Positions 39,389-49,578 of a stretch of 64,000 bases of DNA are shown here, piece after piece (the first letter of the stretch is position 1; each line of letters opens with the position of its first letter). The stretch spans positions 2,232,001 to 2,296,000 of the forward strand of contig NZ_AP024885.1 of the NCBI RefSeq assembly GCF_024346975.1, given 5' to 3'. A program made the translations under genes and the position numbers. Below the pieces are notes generated by a model, which was not told where the DNA came from, did not search any database, and saw only the letters and a program-made list of their open reading frames with translations. This stretch comes from Vibrio neonatus. Its GTDB lineage: Bacteria > Pseudomonadota > Gammaproteobacteria > Enterobacterales > Vibrionaceae.

Positions 39389-41611
39389 TTAGCCAAGACG
39401 CTTAACAGATATCACGTCTTTGATTTGCTCGATACGTGATTGCACGCGGGAGCTGATTTCAATATTACTGACTTGAATATCCAAATCCATGATGGCTAAT
39501 TGACGTTTGTAATCCGTGCGAGAGCGCATGCTGGCGACCTTGAGCTTCTCATTGGTAATAAGCGTAGTAATGTCCTTTAACAGACCCGTACGCTCAAGGG
39601 CTTCCACTCGCAAGGTCAGTATAAACGACCCCACAAAACCACTCCCCCACACCGTATCGATAATACGCTCTGCGGCATGCAATCTAAGCTCGTTTAATTG
39701 TTCACAATCACTGCGATGCACTGAAATGCCGCGACCTTGGGTAATATAACCACTGATGCGATCGCCTGGAATCGGCTGACAACAGCGCGCCAAGTGAGTC
39801 ATTAAGTTGTCTACCCCTTCCACCACTACTGCGTCTTTGTGAGGCTTGCTCGCAACGGGCATAGTGGAGTCTGGGCTTTTTAACTTAGCCAGTGCTTGTT
39901 TGTCTTCTTCTTCCGCGGTCGGTTTATTGACCACTGCATTGATGTGATTGATGACTTGGTTGATACGCAAATCACCACTACCAATACCCGCATAAAGCTC
40001 ATCGACTGAATTGACGTTAAAGCGCTTCAGCGTAGATGCATCCGCATCTTTTAAATTTGCGCCAATTTTAGACAGCTCATGCTCAAGGATCTCTTTGCCT
40101 GCAACAACGTTTTTCTCACGGCCTAGTTTTCTAAACCATGCGTTGATTTTGGCGCGCGCACGACCTGAATGTACAAAGCCCAGTGAAGGGTTTAACCAAT
40201 CACGAGAAGGGTTGGGTTCTTTTTGCGTGATGATCTCGACCTGATCGCCCATTTCTAGCTTATGGGTAAACGGCACAATGCGACCACCAACTTTGGTACC
40301 AATACAACGGTGCCCAACTTCAGAGTGAATGTGGTAAGCAAAATCTAGTGGCGTTGCTCCCATAGGCAAATCGACCACATCACCGCGCGGGGTAAAGGCA
40401 TACACGCGATCGTCAAAGACTTGCGAGCGCAGTTCATCCAGCATTTCGCCAGAATCGGACATCTCTTCTTGCCAATCCAGTAGCTTACGTAGCCAAGTAA
40501 TTTTCTCATCGTAGCCACTGCGCCCGCCAGATGCGCCTTCTTTGTACTTCCAGTGCGCCGCCACGCCAAGCTCAGACTCTTCATGCATCTGCTTGGTACG
40601 AATTTGCACCTCAATGGTCTTGCCTCCAGGGCCAAGAACCACGGTATGAATGGATTGATAACCATTAGGCTTAGGGTTTGCTACGTAATCATCAAACTCA
40701 CTTGGCAGGTGTTTATATTTGGTATGAACAATCCCTAATGAGCCGTAGCAATCTTGTAATTCATCGGCAATGATGCGCACAGCTCGAACATCAAAAAGCT
40801 CATCAAAGGCGAGCTTTTTCTTCTGCATTTTGCGCCAAATACTAAAGATATGCTTAGGACGACCGCTGACTTCTGCCTTGATGTTAGTCCGTTTCATCTC
40901 ATCTTTTAATGAAGCGACAAACTCTTCAATATAGTGTTCGCGGTCTATGCGACGCTCAGCCAGTTGTTTGGCGATTTTCTTGTATGTGGTTGGGTTTTGA
41001 TAGCGGAAAGCATAATCTTCGATTTCCCACTTTAGCTGACCAATACCGAGACGGTTAGCTAGAGGCGCATAGATATTGGCGCACTCTTTGGCGACCGCTT
41101 GGCGCACCTCATCGGGTGCATTTTTGACTTCACGTAGATTACAGATACGCTCAGCCAACTTGATGACCACACAGCGGAAGTCATCAACCATAGCTAAGAG
41201 CATACGTCTGACGTTATCAACTTGAGAAGAAGCGCTGCTGTTTTCTAAAGATGCGTTAAGTTGACCGATAGCGGCCATCTCTTCCACACCTTCGATAAGC
41301 TTGATAATTTCTTGTCCGTAGCGCTCTTTAAGCTCTTCGGTATCAAACAAACCACTAGATACCACAGGGAACAACTGAGCCGCCAACAACGTAGCTCTAT
41401 CCATTGATAAGGTGATAAGGATTTCTATCATCTCTCGTCCACGCCACAGCAATAATTCCTTTTGCTCATGGGTAGCCAACATCTCTTCACAATCAATATA
41501 GAGCTTGCGCAGTTTATTCTCTGTTTTTTGCCCCTGCTGTAGGCTCTCGATCCAAGAATCGAGTTTAAATTCTTCATCCTTTTTTATGTGCGCACTGCGA
41601 ACCGCAACCAT
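39389..41611 (-). CDS. relA: (p)ppGpp synthetase I RelA
   Basis: Ribosome-associated ppGpp synthetase activated by uncharged tRNA. 740 residues, similar to E. coli RelA (744). The N-terminal hydrolase domain is degenerate (no HD pair around AAQLFPVVSSGLFD), marking RelA rather than SpoT. Synthetase motifs SGRPKHIFSIWRKMQKKKL and FDDYVANPKPNGYQSIHTVV are intact; then TGS (YAFTPRGDVVDLPMGATPLDFAYHIHSEVG), zinc-finger-like CCQPIPGD and ACT domains. Between rlmD and mazG. Confidence 0.98.
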   Translation of the reverse strand: MVAVRSAHIKKDEEFKLDSWIESLQQGQKTENKLRKLYIDCEEMLATHEQKELLLWRGREMIEILITLSMDRATLLAAQLFPVVSSGLFDTEELKERYGQEIIKLIEGVEEMAAIGQLNASLENSSASSQVDNVRRMLLAMVDDFRCVVIKLAERICNLREVKNAPDEVRQAVAKECANIYAPLANRLGIGQLKWEIEDYAFRYQNPTTYKKIAKQLAERRIDREHYIEEFVASLKDEMKRTNIKAEVSGRPKHIFSIWRKMQKKKLAFDELFDVRAVRIIADELQDCYGSLGIVHTKYKHLPSEFDDYVANPKPNGYQSIHTVVLGPGGKTIEVQIRTKQMHEESELGVAAHWKYKEGASGGRSGYDEKITWLRKLLDWQEEMSDSGEMLDELRSQVFDDRVYAFTPRGDVVDLPMGATPLDFAYHIHSEVGHRCIGTKVGGRIVPFTHKLEMGDQVEIITQKEPNPSRDWLNPSLGFVHSGRARAKINAWFRKLGREKNVVAGKEILEHELSKIGANLKDADASTLKRFNVNSVDELYAGIGSGDLRINQVINHINAVVNKPTAEEEDKQALAKLKSPDSTMPVASKPHKDAVVVEGVDNLMTHLARCCQPIPGDRISGYITQGRGISVHRSDCEQLNELRLHAAERIIDTVWGSGFVGSFILTLRVEALERTGLLKDITTLITNEKLKVASMRSRTDYKRQLAIMDLDIQVSNIEISSRVQSRIEQIKDVISVKRLG

Positions 41612-41711
41612 ACCTCTTCCCTAAATTACTCTGCGTTTACTCTTACTATCATTGATACCACAGTATACCCTTTGCAGGATTGAGCTGTTTAGCAAAACCC
41701 AGAAATTTGCG

Positions 41712-43025
41712 CTATTTCTCAAATAACACCATAGATTCAAGGTGCCCGGTATGTGGAAACATATCTAACACCTTCATTTTCACTATTTTGTAGCCTTGTT
41801 TTAGCAAAGATTCACTGTCACGAGCTAAGGTGGCTGGGTTACAAGAGACATACACTATTTGCGTGGCGCCAAACTGCGACAGTTGTTCAACCACACCCGC
41901 CGCGCCCGCTCTTGCTGGATCAAGCAAGATTTTATCAAAGCTTTCTTTCGCCCAAACTTCTGCGCCCGTTAGTTCAGCAAGGTCAGCTTGATAAAAGTGT
42001 GCATTGTGAATACCCAGTGATTGAGCATTATTGTTGGCGCGAGAGACCATCTCATCGACCCCTTCGATGCCGACCACAGATGATGCCTTTTTGCTTAACG
42101 CAAAAGTGAAATTACCAATACCACTGAAAAGATCTAACACTCGGTCACTGTCTTGCACATCTAACCATTCAATGGCTTGTGCGACCATTTGTTGGTTGAC
42201 TGAGCGATTAACTTGAATAAAGTCAGTTGGCAAGAAATCTAACGTAACACCAGACTCTTCACATACTGGCGACTCGCCACACAATTTTTCAGGCTGACTG
42301 TTTCCTTGATGTAGATATAAGGTCAGCTGTTTTTGTTCAGCAAATTGCACGAGCAACTGACGGTCTTTCGCTCGCAACTCAGCACTAGTACGCAGTAAAA
42401 GCACACTGCCGTTATCAGCTTGCACCAACTCTAAATGCCCCAGTATTTTAGGCTGTGAAATTTTTTCTAGCACTGGCTTAATCAAAGGCATAATTTCAGC
42501 CAGAGGCTTTGCAATCACAGGGCAAGTCTCGACTGACACAATGTTATTGCTTTGACCTTCCCTAAATCCAAACTGCAATCTATTCTTTTTGATATCCCAT
42601 AACAGACTGATGCGAGCTCGGCGACGATAATGGGTGTCCTGCGCAATAATAGGGGCTTCTAACGTTTGCTCTGGCGCGACTTTCGACATCATTTTACTAA
42701 AGGCTTGCTGTTTTACCGTCAGTTGTTGGGCATAGGGCATATGCTGTAGAGAGCAACCGCCACATTGAGAAAACTTAGGGCAAAAAGCTTCGATTCGTTC
42801 ATCGCTGCTTTTTAACAGCTTAATCATCTTAGCGCGGATGAATTTTGATTTGGTTTCTATGGGTTGGCACACCACTTGTTCGCCGACCATAGTTCCGGGA
42901 ATGAATACAGGCTTTCCTTGGCTATACGCCATACCAGCACCTTGATTGTCATATTTTTCAATCATTAGACTTAGGTGTTTTTGAGTGCGATTGGTGTTTT
43001 TTTGCGGTTTATAAAAGTTAGCCAT
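41712..43025 (-). CDS. rlmD: 23S rRNA (uracil-1939-C5)-methyltransferase RlmD
   Basis: Methylates U1939 of 23S rRNA using SAM; carries a 4Fe-4S cluster. 437 residues. N-terminal TRAM domain (about 15-70), cluster cysteines in FCPKFSQCGGCSLQHM plus a later Cys (VETCPVI), SAM-binding DLFSGIGNFTFAL, LLDPARAGA, and the catalytic cysteine in VYVSCNPATLARD. Upstream of relA and divergent from barA, as in E. coli. Confidence 0.97.
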   Translation of the reverse strand: MANFYKPQKNTNRTQKHLSLMIEKYDNQGAGMAYSQGKPVFIPGTMVGEQVVCQPIETKSKFIRAKMIKLLKSSDERIEAFCPKFSQCGGCSLQHMPYAQQLTVKQQAFSKMMSKVAPEQTLEAPIIAQDTHYRRRARISLLWDIKKNRLQFGFREGQSNNIVSVETCPVIAKPLAEIMPLIKPVLEKISQPKILGHLELVQADNGSVLLLRTSAELRAKDRQLLVQFAEQKQLTLYLHQGNSQPEKLCGESPVCEESGVTLDFLPTDFIQVNRSVNQQMVAQAIEWLDVQDSDRVLDLFSGIGNFTFALSKKASSVVGIEGVDEMVSRANNNAQSLGIHNAHFYQADLAELTGAEVWAKESFDKILLDPARAGAAGVVEQLSQFGATQIVYVSCNPATLARDSESLLKQGYKIVKMKVLDMFPHTGHLESMVLFEK

Positions 43026-43197
43026 AAAGGTGCCTAGTAATTTTAACGGTCATACATCAAGCTTTTCGCTACATTTTTAGCCTGACTCTGTTCTTAGGAA
43101 GCAATTTTAATTTCAATGATTTAGACTTAGGTTCAAGTTTACAAAATTTGAAAGCCTGTCACGGCTTATTTTTTCACATCCGACGCATTAATAAAAC

Positions 43198-45954
43198 ATG
43201 ACCAGATATGGACTTCGTGCCCGCGTAATAACACTCACTCTTGCACCGACGCTGATTGTCGGTATGTTACTGAGCCTATTTTTCACCTCTAATCGATATA
43301 ACGACCTAGAGGCACAGCTCATTACTGCGGGTACAAATATTGTAGAACCATTGGCCATTGCCAGTGAATTTGCCATGTTGCAGCAAAATCGCGAAGCGGT
43401 GCGACAATTAATAAGCTACAGCCATAGAAAACGTTCCGATGTAGTGCGAAGTATCGCAGTATTCGATGCGCATCACGAACTATTTGTGACTTCAAATTTT
43501 CATCCTAACTTTCAAAGTTTGATGTTTAAGAAGTCCGAACCTATTCCGCTGCACAGTACGGTCGAGCTTATCGACACCCGCTTAATTATCCGAACCCCGA
43601 TTATTGCAGAAGCGCAGTTTGTCGCCCCGCAAGCAGATGCCAAACAAAGTGACCAAATTCTCGGTTATATTGCTATTGAGCTCGATCTCTCCAGTTTACG
43701 CTTACAGCAGTATCAAGAAATTGTGGTGGCATTAGTGGTGATGTTTTTAGGGGTCGGGCTTTCCGCCTTCTTTGCTTATCGGTTAATGCAAGATATTACC
43801 GCGCCAATCACCCACCTGAAAAACAGTGTTGACCGCATCCGGCGCGGACAATTGGATGTGCGGATTGAAGGCAAGATGCACGGTGAGCTCAACTCGCTGA
43901 AAAATGGTATCAACTCAATGGCAATGTCGTTGTCGGAATACCATATAGAGATGCAGCACAGCATTGATCAGGCAACCTCTGATCTTAGAGAGACCTTAGA
44001 ACAGTTAGAAATTCAGAACGTTGAATTAGATATTGCGAAAAAACGGGCTCAAGAAGCCGCAAGAGTTAAATCTGAATTCCTTGCCAATATGTCGCACGAG
44101 CTTAGAACGCCACTAAATGGTGTGATTGGCTTTACCCGCCAAATGCTCAAAACCAATCTTTCTCATAGCCAGACGGATTATTTACAAACCATTGAACGTT
44201 CGGCAAATAATCTTCTGAGTATCATCAATGATATTTTGGACTTCTCTAAACTCGAAGCCAGTAAGTTACTATTGGAAAACATTCCGTTTGATTTCCAAGA
44301 ATCACTGGAAGAAGTGGTTAACCTGCAAGCGCCAAGTGCTCATGAAAAAGGCTTAGAGTTAACTCTTAAAGTTGATCCTAAGATCCCAGCAGGCGTTGTT
44401 GGTGACTCACTGCGTATTCAGCAAGTACTGACTAACTTAGTGGGCAATGCGATCAAGTTTACTGAGCGCGGCAACATTGATGTCAGCATTGAATTACGCA
44501 CCCAAAAAGAAGAGCAAGTTGAAATTCAATTTATGGTGAAAGATACCGGTATTGGTATCTCTGAGCGCCAGCAAGCTCAGTTATTCCAAGCCTTTAGCCA
44601 AGCCGATGCTAGCATCTCTAGACGCTATGGCGGTACCGGTTTGGGGCTAGTAATCACCCAAAAACTGGTGCGCCAAATGGGCGGAGAAATCAGTTTAACC
44701 AGTCGTCTACACCAAGGCTCAACCTTCTGGTTTACCATTCGACTCAATGCTACCGATTTACCTATGGAGCAGACCGATCTTTCTTCTATCCGAGGTAAAG
44801 AAGTACTGCTAATAGAGCAGAATTTACAAGCGGCAAATGTGTTGCAGCAAATGCTGACTCAAGAAAACATCGCTACGCAATATCGCTCAGCTTTACCAGA
44901 AACCATCACCCCTCACGATTACATGTTCTATAACGTTCCAGTCAACGAGATCATCAGTGAAACTGAGCTTATCGACTTTATCAGCCAAGCTAAAGCGGTC
45001 TGCCCTAACGTCATTATTGGTCTGCCAAGTAACCAACTTGCGCTGTCTGAAACCTTGATCGAACAACATGCGGTGTCGTGTATTATCAAGCCTCTGACCC
45101 GCACTAAGATCATACAAGCTATGCTGAGAAATCAAGATGATGATTTATCTGTGTATGACAAACCTGAGCCTATCTTGTTAGATAAATTGCCATTAAAAGT
45201 CATGGCCGTTGATGATAACCCAGCCAACCTAAAACTCATTTGTGCCCTGCTCAATGAGCATGTTGAGTCTGTTGTCACCTGCTCCGATGGACAGTCTGCG
45301 GTTGATGAAGCCACCCATCATCAATTTGATTTGATTCTGATGGATATTCAAATGCCGGGCATTGACGGTGTAGCCGCTTGCCAAGCGATTAAGAAAACCG
45401 CCAGCAATAAAGATACGCCAATTATTGCTGTCACCGCGCACGCAATGAGTGGCGAGAGAGACCGATTACTAAAAGCTGGCATGGATGATTACCTCACCAA
45501 ACCGATTGAAGAGCCGGTACTTTTAAAACTGCTTAATCACTGGGGTGGACACTCCATCGAAGTGCCAGAGCCTATGATTCCGCCTCTAATTGCATCTAAA
45601 CCTTCCAGTAGTGATGTCATTATCGATTGGCGCGCCGCATTAGCTCAGCCAGCAGGGAAAGAAGAGTTAGCCAAAGAGATGCTACAAATGCTGGTCGACT
45701 ATATTCCAGAGGTCAATCAGGTTGTCGAGCAAGCCATTGATGAGCAGTTGTCATCAAAAGATGAGCTTATTCATCACATTCATAAGTTGCATGGCAGTTG
45801 CAGTTATTGTGGCGTGCCTAAACTGAAAAAAGCCTGTGCTCAATTAGAGCAAATGCTGCGTTCAGGAGACTCTATTGATGATGTGGAGCCAGAGCTTTTA
45901 GAGTTGCAAGATGAAATGGAAAAGGTACAAACTACCGCGAATTTGTACCTTTAG
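43198..45954 (+). CDS. barA: Hybrid sensor histidine kinase BarA (VarS)
   Basis: Membrane sensor that phosphorylates the response regulator UvrY/VarA, which drives Csr small RNAs that sequester CsrA. 918 residues, equal to E. coli BarA: TM1 (about 11-30), periplasmic domain, TM2 (about 178-200), HAMP, HisKA with phospho-His in NMSHELRTPLNGVIGF (about 302), HATPase (LTNLVGNAIKF, GTGLGLVI), a central degenerate segment, a receiver with Asp about 716 (LILMDIQMPGIDG), and a C-terminal Hpt with HKLHGSCSYCG (His about 864). No evident Shine-Dalgarno precedes the ATG. Confidence 0.97.
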   Translation: MTRYGLRARVITLTLAPTLIVGMLLSLFFTSNRYNDLEAQLITAGTNIVEPLAIASEFAMLQQNREAVRQLISYSHRKRSDVVRSIAVFDAHHELFVTSNFHPNFQSLMFKKSEPIPLHSTVELIDTRLIIRTPIIAEAQFVAPQADAKQSDQILGYIAIELDLSSLRLQQYQEIVVALVVMFLGVGLSAFFAYRLMQDITAPITHLKNSVDRIRRGQLDVRIEGKMHGELNSLKNGINSMAMSLSEYHIEMQHSIDQATSDLRETLEQLEIQNVELDIAKKRAQEAARVKSEFLANMSHELRTPLNGVIGFTRQMLKTNLSHSQTDYLQTIERSANNLLSIINDILDFSKLEASKLLLENIPFDFQESLEEVVNLQAPSAHEKGLELTLKVDPKIPAGVVGDSLRIQQVLTNLVGNAIKFTERGNIDVSIELRTQKEEQVEIQFMVKDTGIGISERQQAQLFQAFSQADASISRRYGGTGLGLVITQKLVRQMGGEISLTSRLHQGSTFWFTIRLNATDLPMEQTDLSSIRGKEVLLIEQNLQAANVLQQMLTQENIATQYRSALPETITPHDYMFYNVPVNEIISETELIDFISQAKAVCPNVIIGLPSNQLALSETLIEQHAVSCIIKPLTRTKIIQAMLRNQDDDLSVYDKPEPILLDKLPLKVMAVDDNPANLKLICALLNEHVESVVTCSDGQSAVDEATHHQFDLILMDIQMPGIDGVAACQAIKKTASNKDTPIIAVTAHAMSGERDRLLKAGMDDYLTKPIEEPVLLKLLNHWGGHSIEVPEPMIPPLIASKPSSSDVIIDWRAALAQPAGKEELAKEMLQMLVDYIPEVNQVVEQAIDEQLSSKDELIHHIHKLHGSCSYCGVPKLKKACAQLEQMLRSGDSIDDVEPELLELQDEMEKVQTTANLYL

Positions 45955-45960
45955 AATGAA

Positions 45961-46019
45961 TACCATTAATCACACTAAGTAAGTGCGCTAGAATGATCTG
46001 TTATTTAGTGCAATTGGTA
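45961..46019. repeat. Palindromic repeat, copy 2 (overlaps acpS 3' end)
   Basis: Begins TACCATTAATCACACTAAGT and ends TTTAGTGCAATTGGTA; shares AATCACACTAAGTAAGTG with the element after mutS. Outer arms TACCA...TGGTA and inner CACTAA...TTTAGTG pair. Its right arm is the last six codons of acpS. Confidence 0.65.
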
Positions 46020-46399
46020 TCACTTTCAAGAATGACGGTGGCGACTGCATAGTGCCTTTCATCGGATATAGAAAGGTGTACATGGGTTGCCCCTAATTGC
46101 TTAGATATTTGCAATGCTTTACCTGACAGGAGCAATTGTGGCTTACCTAGCTCATCGTTACTGACCGTAAAGTCTTGAAACGAAACGCCTTGCGCAATAC
46201 CTGTACCTAACGCTTTTGAAGCGGCTTCTTTAGCGGCAAAACGTTTAGCCAGAAACTTAGCCTTTAAATTAAGCTTTTCAAACTGAGCCATTTCTGACTC
46301 AGTTAAAATGCGTTGCGCAAAAGGTAGCCCTGTTCGATTAAGTGCTTTTTCAACGCGCTCAATCTCAGCAATATCCGTACCTAAGCCAACAATCGCCAT
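46001..46399 (-). CDS. acpS: Holo-[acyl-carrier-protein] synthase
   Basis: Transfers phosphopantetheine from CoA to ACP. 132 residues: [12 protein letters not shown] with the metal-binding Asp, [15 protein letters not shown], and the terminal [16 protein letters not shown]. The last six residues, DTNCTK, are encoded by a palindromic repeat (see repeat at 45961) and go beyond the usual family end (about 126 residues). Its start codon overlaps the pdxJ stop by one base. Last gene of the rpoE-to-acpS block. Confidence 0.97.
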   Translation of the reverse strand: MAIVGLGTDIAEIERVEKALNRTGLPFAQRILTESEMAQFEKLNLKAKFLAKRFAAKEAASKALGTGIAQGVSFQDFTVSNDELGKPQLLLSGKALQISKQLGATHVHLSISDERHYAVATVILESDTNCTK

Positions 46400-47130
46400 T
46401 ATTTACGAGCCTGATCCATAATCGCTTTCATATCTGAAACGGCTTTTTCTAAGCCTTCAAATGCAGCGCGGCCGATAATTGAGTGACCAATATTAAGCTC
46501 ATAGATTTCTGGTAAAGCAGCGACTGCGGCGACGTTGTGGTAAGTCAGGCCGTGGCCCGCATTCACAATGATGCCTTGCGCAGATGCGTAAGTAGCAGCT
46601 TTAGCGATCACAGCCAGCTCTTTGTGTTGCTCTTCTTCTGTTTCTGCATCAGCGTAATGACCAGTGTGCAGCTCAATGAAAGGAGCACCTGCCGCTTTAG
46701 AGGCATCAATTTGCGCTTGGTTTGGATCGATAAACAAAGAGACTTTAATTCCAGCGTCGCTCAATGTTTTGGTTGCCGCTGTAATTTTCTCTAGCTGACC
46801 GACAACATCTAGTCCGCCTTCTGTGGTCAGTTCTTCACGTTTTTCAGGCACAAGACAAACAAACTCAGGCTTTGTTTTTAAGGCAATTTCAACCATTTCA
46901 TCGGTCACTGCCATTTCTAAATTCATGCGCGTTTGCAGAGTTTCTGCCAGTATGCGTACGTCTCTGTCTTTGATGTGACGGCGGTCTTCTCTTAAGTGAA
47001 CGGTAATGCCATCCGCTCCAGCGCGCTCAGCAATATCAGCTGCATGCACAGGATCTGGGTATTTAGTTCCACGAGCATTTCGTAGGGTCGCGATATGGTC
47101 AATGTTGACCCCAAGTAAGATTGGATTCAT
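46399..47130 (-). CDS. pdxJ: Pyridoxine 5'-phosphate synthase
   Basis: Condenses 1-deoxyxylulose 5-phosphate with aminoacetone phosphate in PLP synthesis. 243 residues: [43 protein letters not shown], and [11 protein letters not shown]. Overlaps recO upstream by four bases and acpS downstream by one, indicating translational coupling. Confidence 0.99.
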   Translation of the reverse strand: MNPILLGVNIDHIATLRNARGTKYPDPVHAADIAERAGADGITVHLREDRRHIKDRDVRILAETLQTRMNLEMAVTDEMVEIALKTKPEFVCLVPEKREELTTEGGLDVVGQLEKITAATKTLSDAGIKVSLFIDPNQAQIDASKAAGAPFIELHTGHYADAETEEEQHKELAVIAKAATYASAQGIIVNAGHGLTYHNVAAVAALPEIYELNIGHSIIGRAAFEGLEKAVSDMKAIMDQARK

Positions 47131-47846
47131 TTTTTGATACTCCGTGTTCGGGGCATAAACAACTCCCGACTTTTTATTGGTTTTCCGCCAAGATAAGGCT
47201 TTAAGGCTATACGTGTAAAGCGCTTTGCCGAACTCAGTTGTGATTTTGAGATAAAACGTCTTTCACTTAACGCAATCAGATCTTCACCCTTAAAAGTGAG
47301 GTTATCTTTTCGCACCGAAGCAATGAATCCTTGCTGTTCTCGATAGCGGTAAGTCATCTGCGGATCGATAGGCATCCCAGTACCTGTGCAATGTAGAAAA
47401 TCCACCCCATAGCCGAGTGCATTGAGCAGGGCTAATTCAAAACGGCGCAGCGCTGGCTCAGGATTATCCGCTTGCGCCAGTTCAGTTAAGGCGTGCAGGT
47501 AATCAATAAACAGTTCTGGATACGGCACTTCTTGGGCGATAACACGGGCGAGAATTTCGTTGATATACATAGCAGAGTAAAGGCTGACTCCGCTCAAAGG
47601 TAATCCGAGGCTAATAGGCTCAGCCTGTCGCAGTGTTTTCATTGATCCACCGCCAGACCACTTAAGCAAAAGTGGCGTAAATGACTGCAATGCGCCTTTT
47701 AAAGGTGAGCGCTTGCTTCTGCCTCCCTTACTGAGGATCGTGACTCGACCAAACTCTTCAGAGAAAACATCTAAGATCAAACTCGATTCTGTATAGGGAC
47801 GGCGATGTAATACAAAACAGCGCTGAAATCCGTCAATTACCGACAT
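47127..47846 (-). CDS. recO: DNA repair protein RecO
   Basis: RecFOR pathway mediator that loads RecA on SSB-coated DNA. 239 residues: N-terminal OB fold ([46 protein letters not shown]) and the helical C-terminal half ([18 protein letters not shown]). The zinc cysteines of some RecO proteins are absent, as in enterics. A strong hairpin terminator separates it from era upstream. Confidence 0.97.
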   Translation of the reverse strand: MSVIDGFQRCFVLHRRPYTESSLILDVFSEEFGRVTILSKGGRSKRSPLKGALQSFTPLLLKWSGGGSMKTLRQAEPISLGLPLSGVSLYSAMYINEILARVIAQEVPYPELFIDYLHALTELAQADNPEPALRRFELALLNALGYGVDFLHCTGTGMPIDPQMTYRYREQQGFIASVRKDNLTFKGEDLIALSERRFISKSQLSSAKRFTRIALKPYLGGKPIKSRELFMPRTRSIKK

Positions 47847-47857
47847 AAAATAGATAC

Positions 47858-47889
47858 TATAAAAAACTCCACCAAGGCGGTGGAGTTTT
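47858..47889 (-). terminator. Terminator between era and recO
   Basis: On the - strand AAAACTCCACC-GCCTT-GGTGGAGTTTTTT: an 11-bp stem with T-run, lying inside an otherwise continuous co-directional gene block. It likely attenuates transcription into recO-pdxJ-acpS. Confidence 0.88.
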
Positions 47890-47900
47890 AGGATGTGTTT

Positions 47901-48899
47901 TTATAGGTCGTCCATATAGCCTAATGAACGAAGTGCTCGCTCATCATCAGCCCAACCCGACTTAACTTTAACCCAAGTTTCAAGGTAGACCTTGCGACCA
48001 AACAACTCTTCCATATCCAGTCGAGCTTCACGGCCGATGGTTTTGATTTTCTCGCCACCCTTGCCGATCACCATTTTCTTCTGACCACTTCTCTCAACTA
48101 AGATAAGGGCATTGATATGGAAACCGTCGTTATCAGGGTTGTAGTCAAAACGTTCCACTTCAACTGTTACTGAATAAGGCAGTTCATCACCGGTGAAACG
48201 CATGAGTTTCTCACGCACGATTTCAGATGCCATAAAGCGCTGTGAACGGTCTGTGACATACTCTTCAGGGAAGTGATGCGTTGCTTTAGGTAAGAAATCA
48301 CGCACGTGCTTACGCAGTACATCTGTGTTCTTACCTAGCTTGGCAGAAATAGGAACGATATCAACAAAGTCCATTTTTTCCGTCATTTCTTGCATGTGTT
48401 GCATCACAAGGTTGCGGTCTTGAACCTTATCAACTTTGTTCACACACAACACAACTGGGAAATTAGCAGCTTTTAATTTATTCAGCACCATTTCATCATC
48501 AGCAGTCCAGTGAGTGCCATCAACCAAGAAGAAAACCAAGTTAACATCACTTAAAGAACTGTTTGCTGCACGGTTCATCAAACGGTTGATCGCACGCTTT
48601 TCTTCGATGTGTAACCCTGGGGTATCAACGAAAATCGCTTGATAATCACCGTCGGTATCCACACCCATAATGCGGTGACGCGTGGTTTGTGGTTTACGTG
48701 ACGTGATTGAAATCTTTTGCCCAAGAATATGGTTCAGCAGCGTTGATTTACCTACGTTTGGTCGACCCACAATGGCAATAAAACCACAGTGTTGATTTTC
48801 CGTTGAGGTAGCTTCGCTCTGATTGTTCGAGGCAAAATATGCATCTAGATCAATGCCTTGATCGTCTGCTTGGTCTTCTGGTTGATCGTGATTAGACAT
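47901..48899 (-). CDS. era: GTPase Era
   Basis: GTPase that binds 16S rRNA during 30S maturation. 332 residues, about 30 longer at the N-terminus than E. coli Era (301), with an acidic, Gln-rich extension (first 37 residues); this extension is seen in vibrios. G1 GRPNVGKST (about 46-54), G3 DTPGLH, G4 NKVD, and a C-terminal KH domain with [17 protein letters not shown]. Start overlaps the rnc stop by eight bases. Confidence 0.97.
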   Translation of the reverse strand: MSNHDQPEDQADDQGIDLDAYFASNNQSEATSTENQHCGFIAIVGRPNVGKSTLLNHILGQKISITSRKPQTTRHRIMGVDTDGDYQAIFVDTPGLHIEEKRAINRLMNRAANSSLSDVNLVFFLVDGTHWTADDEMVLNKLKAANFPVVLCVNKVDKVQDRNLVMQHMQEMTEKMDFVDIVPISAKLGKNTDVLRKHVRDFLPKATHHFPEEYVTDRSQRFMASEIVREKLMRFTGDELPYSVTVEVERFDYNPDNDGFHINALILVERSGQKKMVIGKGGEKIKTIGREARLDMEELFGRKVYLETWVKVKSGWADDERALRSLGYMDDL

Positions 48900-49569
48900 T
48901 TGTTAGTTTCTCCAACGCAAGTTCGGCAGCCGCTTGCTCAGCTTTACGGCGACTTGTTCCCTTGCCAGTGAAAGGCTTTTCAATACCCGAAACAATACAA
49001 TCAACAGTGAACTCTTGGTTATGAGCCTCACCTTTTATCTTGATCACTTCATAAGTCGGTAGAGGCTTACGACGCCCCTGCAAGAATTCCTGTAGACGTG
49101 TCTTAGGATCTTTTTGTGATACGCCAGGTTCAATCGCTTCAAGACGGCTCATATACCATCCTAAGACCATTGCACGTACCGTTTCTGTACCACTGTCTAG
49201 GTATACAGAACCGATAATCGCTTCTACCGCATCCGCTAGAATTGAATCACGACGGAAACCGCCACTTTTCAATTCACCTGGACCTAATTTTAAGTAGTCT
49301 CCGAGTTCGAATTCACGTGCTAATTCAGCCAGAGTTTTTCCTCTTACTAAGGTTGCGCGCATTCGACTCATATCACCTTCGTTTACCTTAGGAAAACGAT
49401 GGTACAAATCATCAGTGATGACAAAACTTAAAATTGAATCGCCCAGAAATTCTAGTCGCTCATTATGTTTGCCATTGGCGCTGCGGTGTGTCAGCGCCAA
49501 GTGTAGGTTATTAATGTCGTTAAACTTATAACCAATGCATTTTTCTAATCTGTTTAATTGAGAATTCAT
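48892..49569 (-). CDS. rnc: Ribonuclease III
   Basis: Double-strand RNA endonuclease for rRNA and mRNA processing. 225 residues: catalytic signature [15 protein letters not shown], second acidic cluster [13 protein letters not shown], and a C-terminal dsRNA-binding domain (from about 155, [20 protein letters not shown] ... [18 protein letters not shown]). Nine bases downstream of lepB. Confidence 0.99.
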   Translation of the reverse strand: MNSQLNRLEKCIGYKFNDINNLHLALTHRSANGKHNERLEFLGDSILSFVITDDLYHRFPKVNEGDMSRMRATLVRGKTLAELAREFELGDYLKLGPGELKSGGFRRDSILADAVEAIIGSVYLDSGTETVRAMVLGWYMSRLEAIEPGVSQKDPKTRLQEFLQGRRKPLPTYEVIKIKGEAHNQEFTVDCIVSGIEKPFTGKGTSRRKAEQAAAELALEKLTNV

Positions 49570-49578
49570 ACTCTCTGA

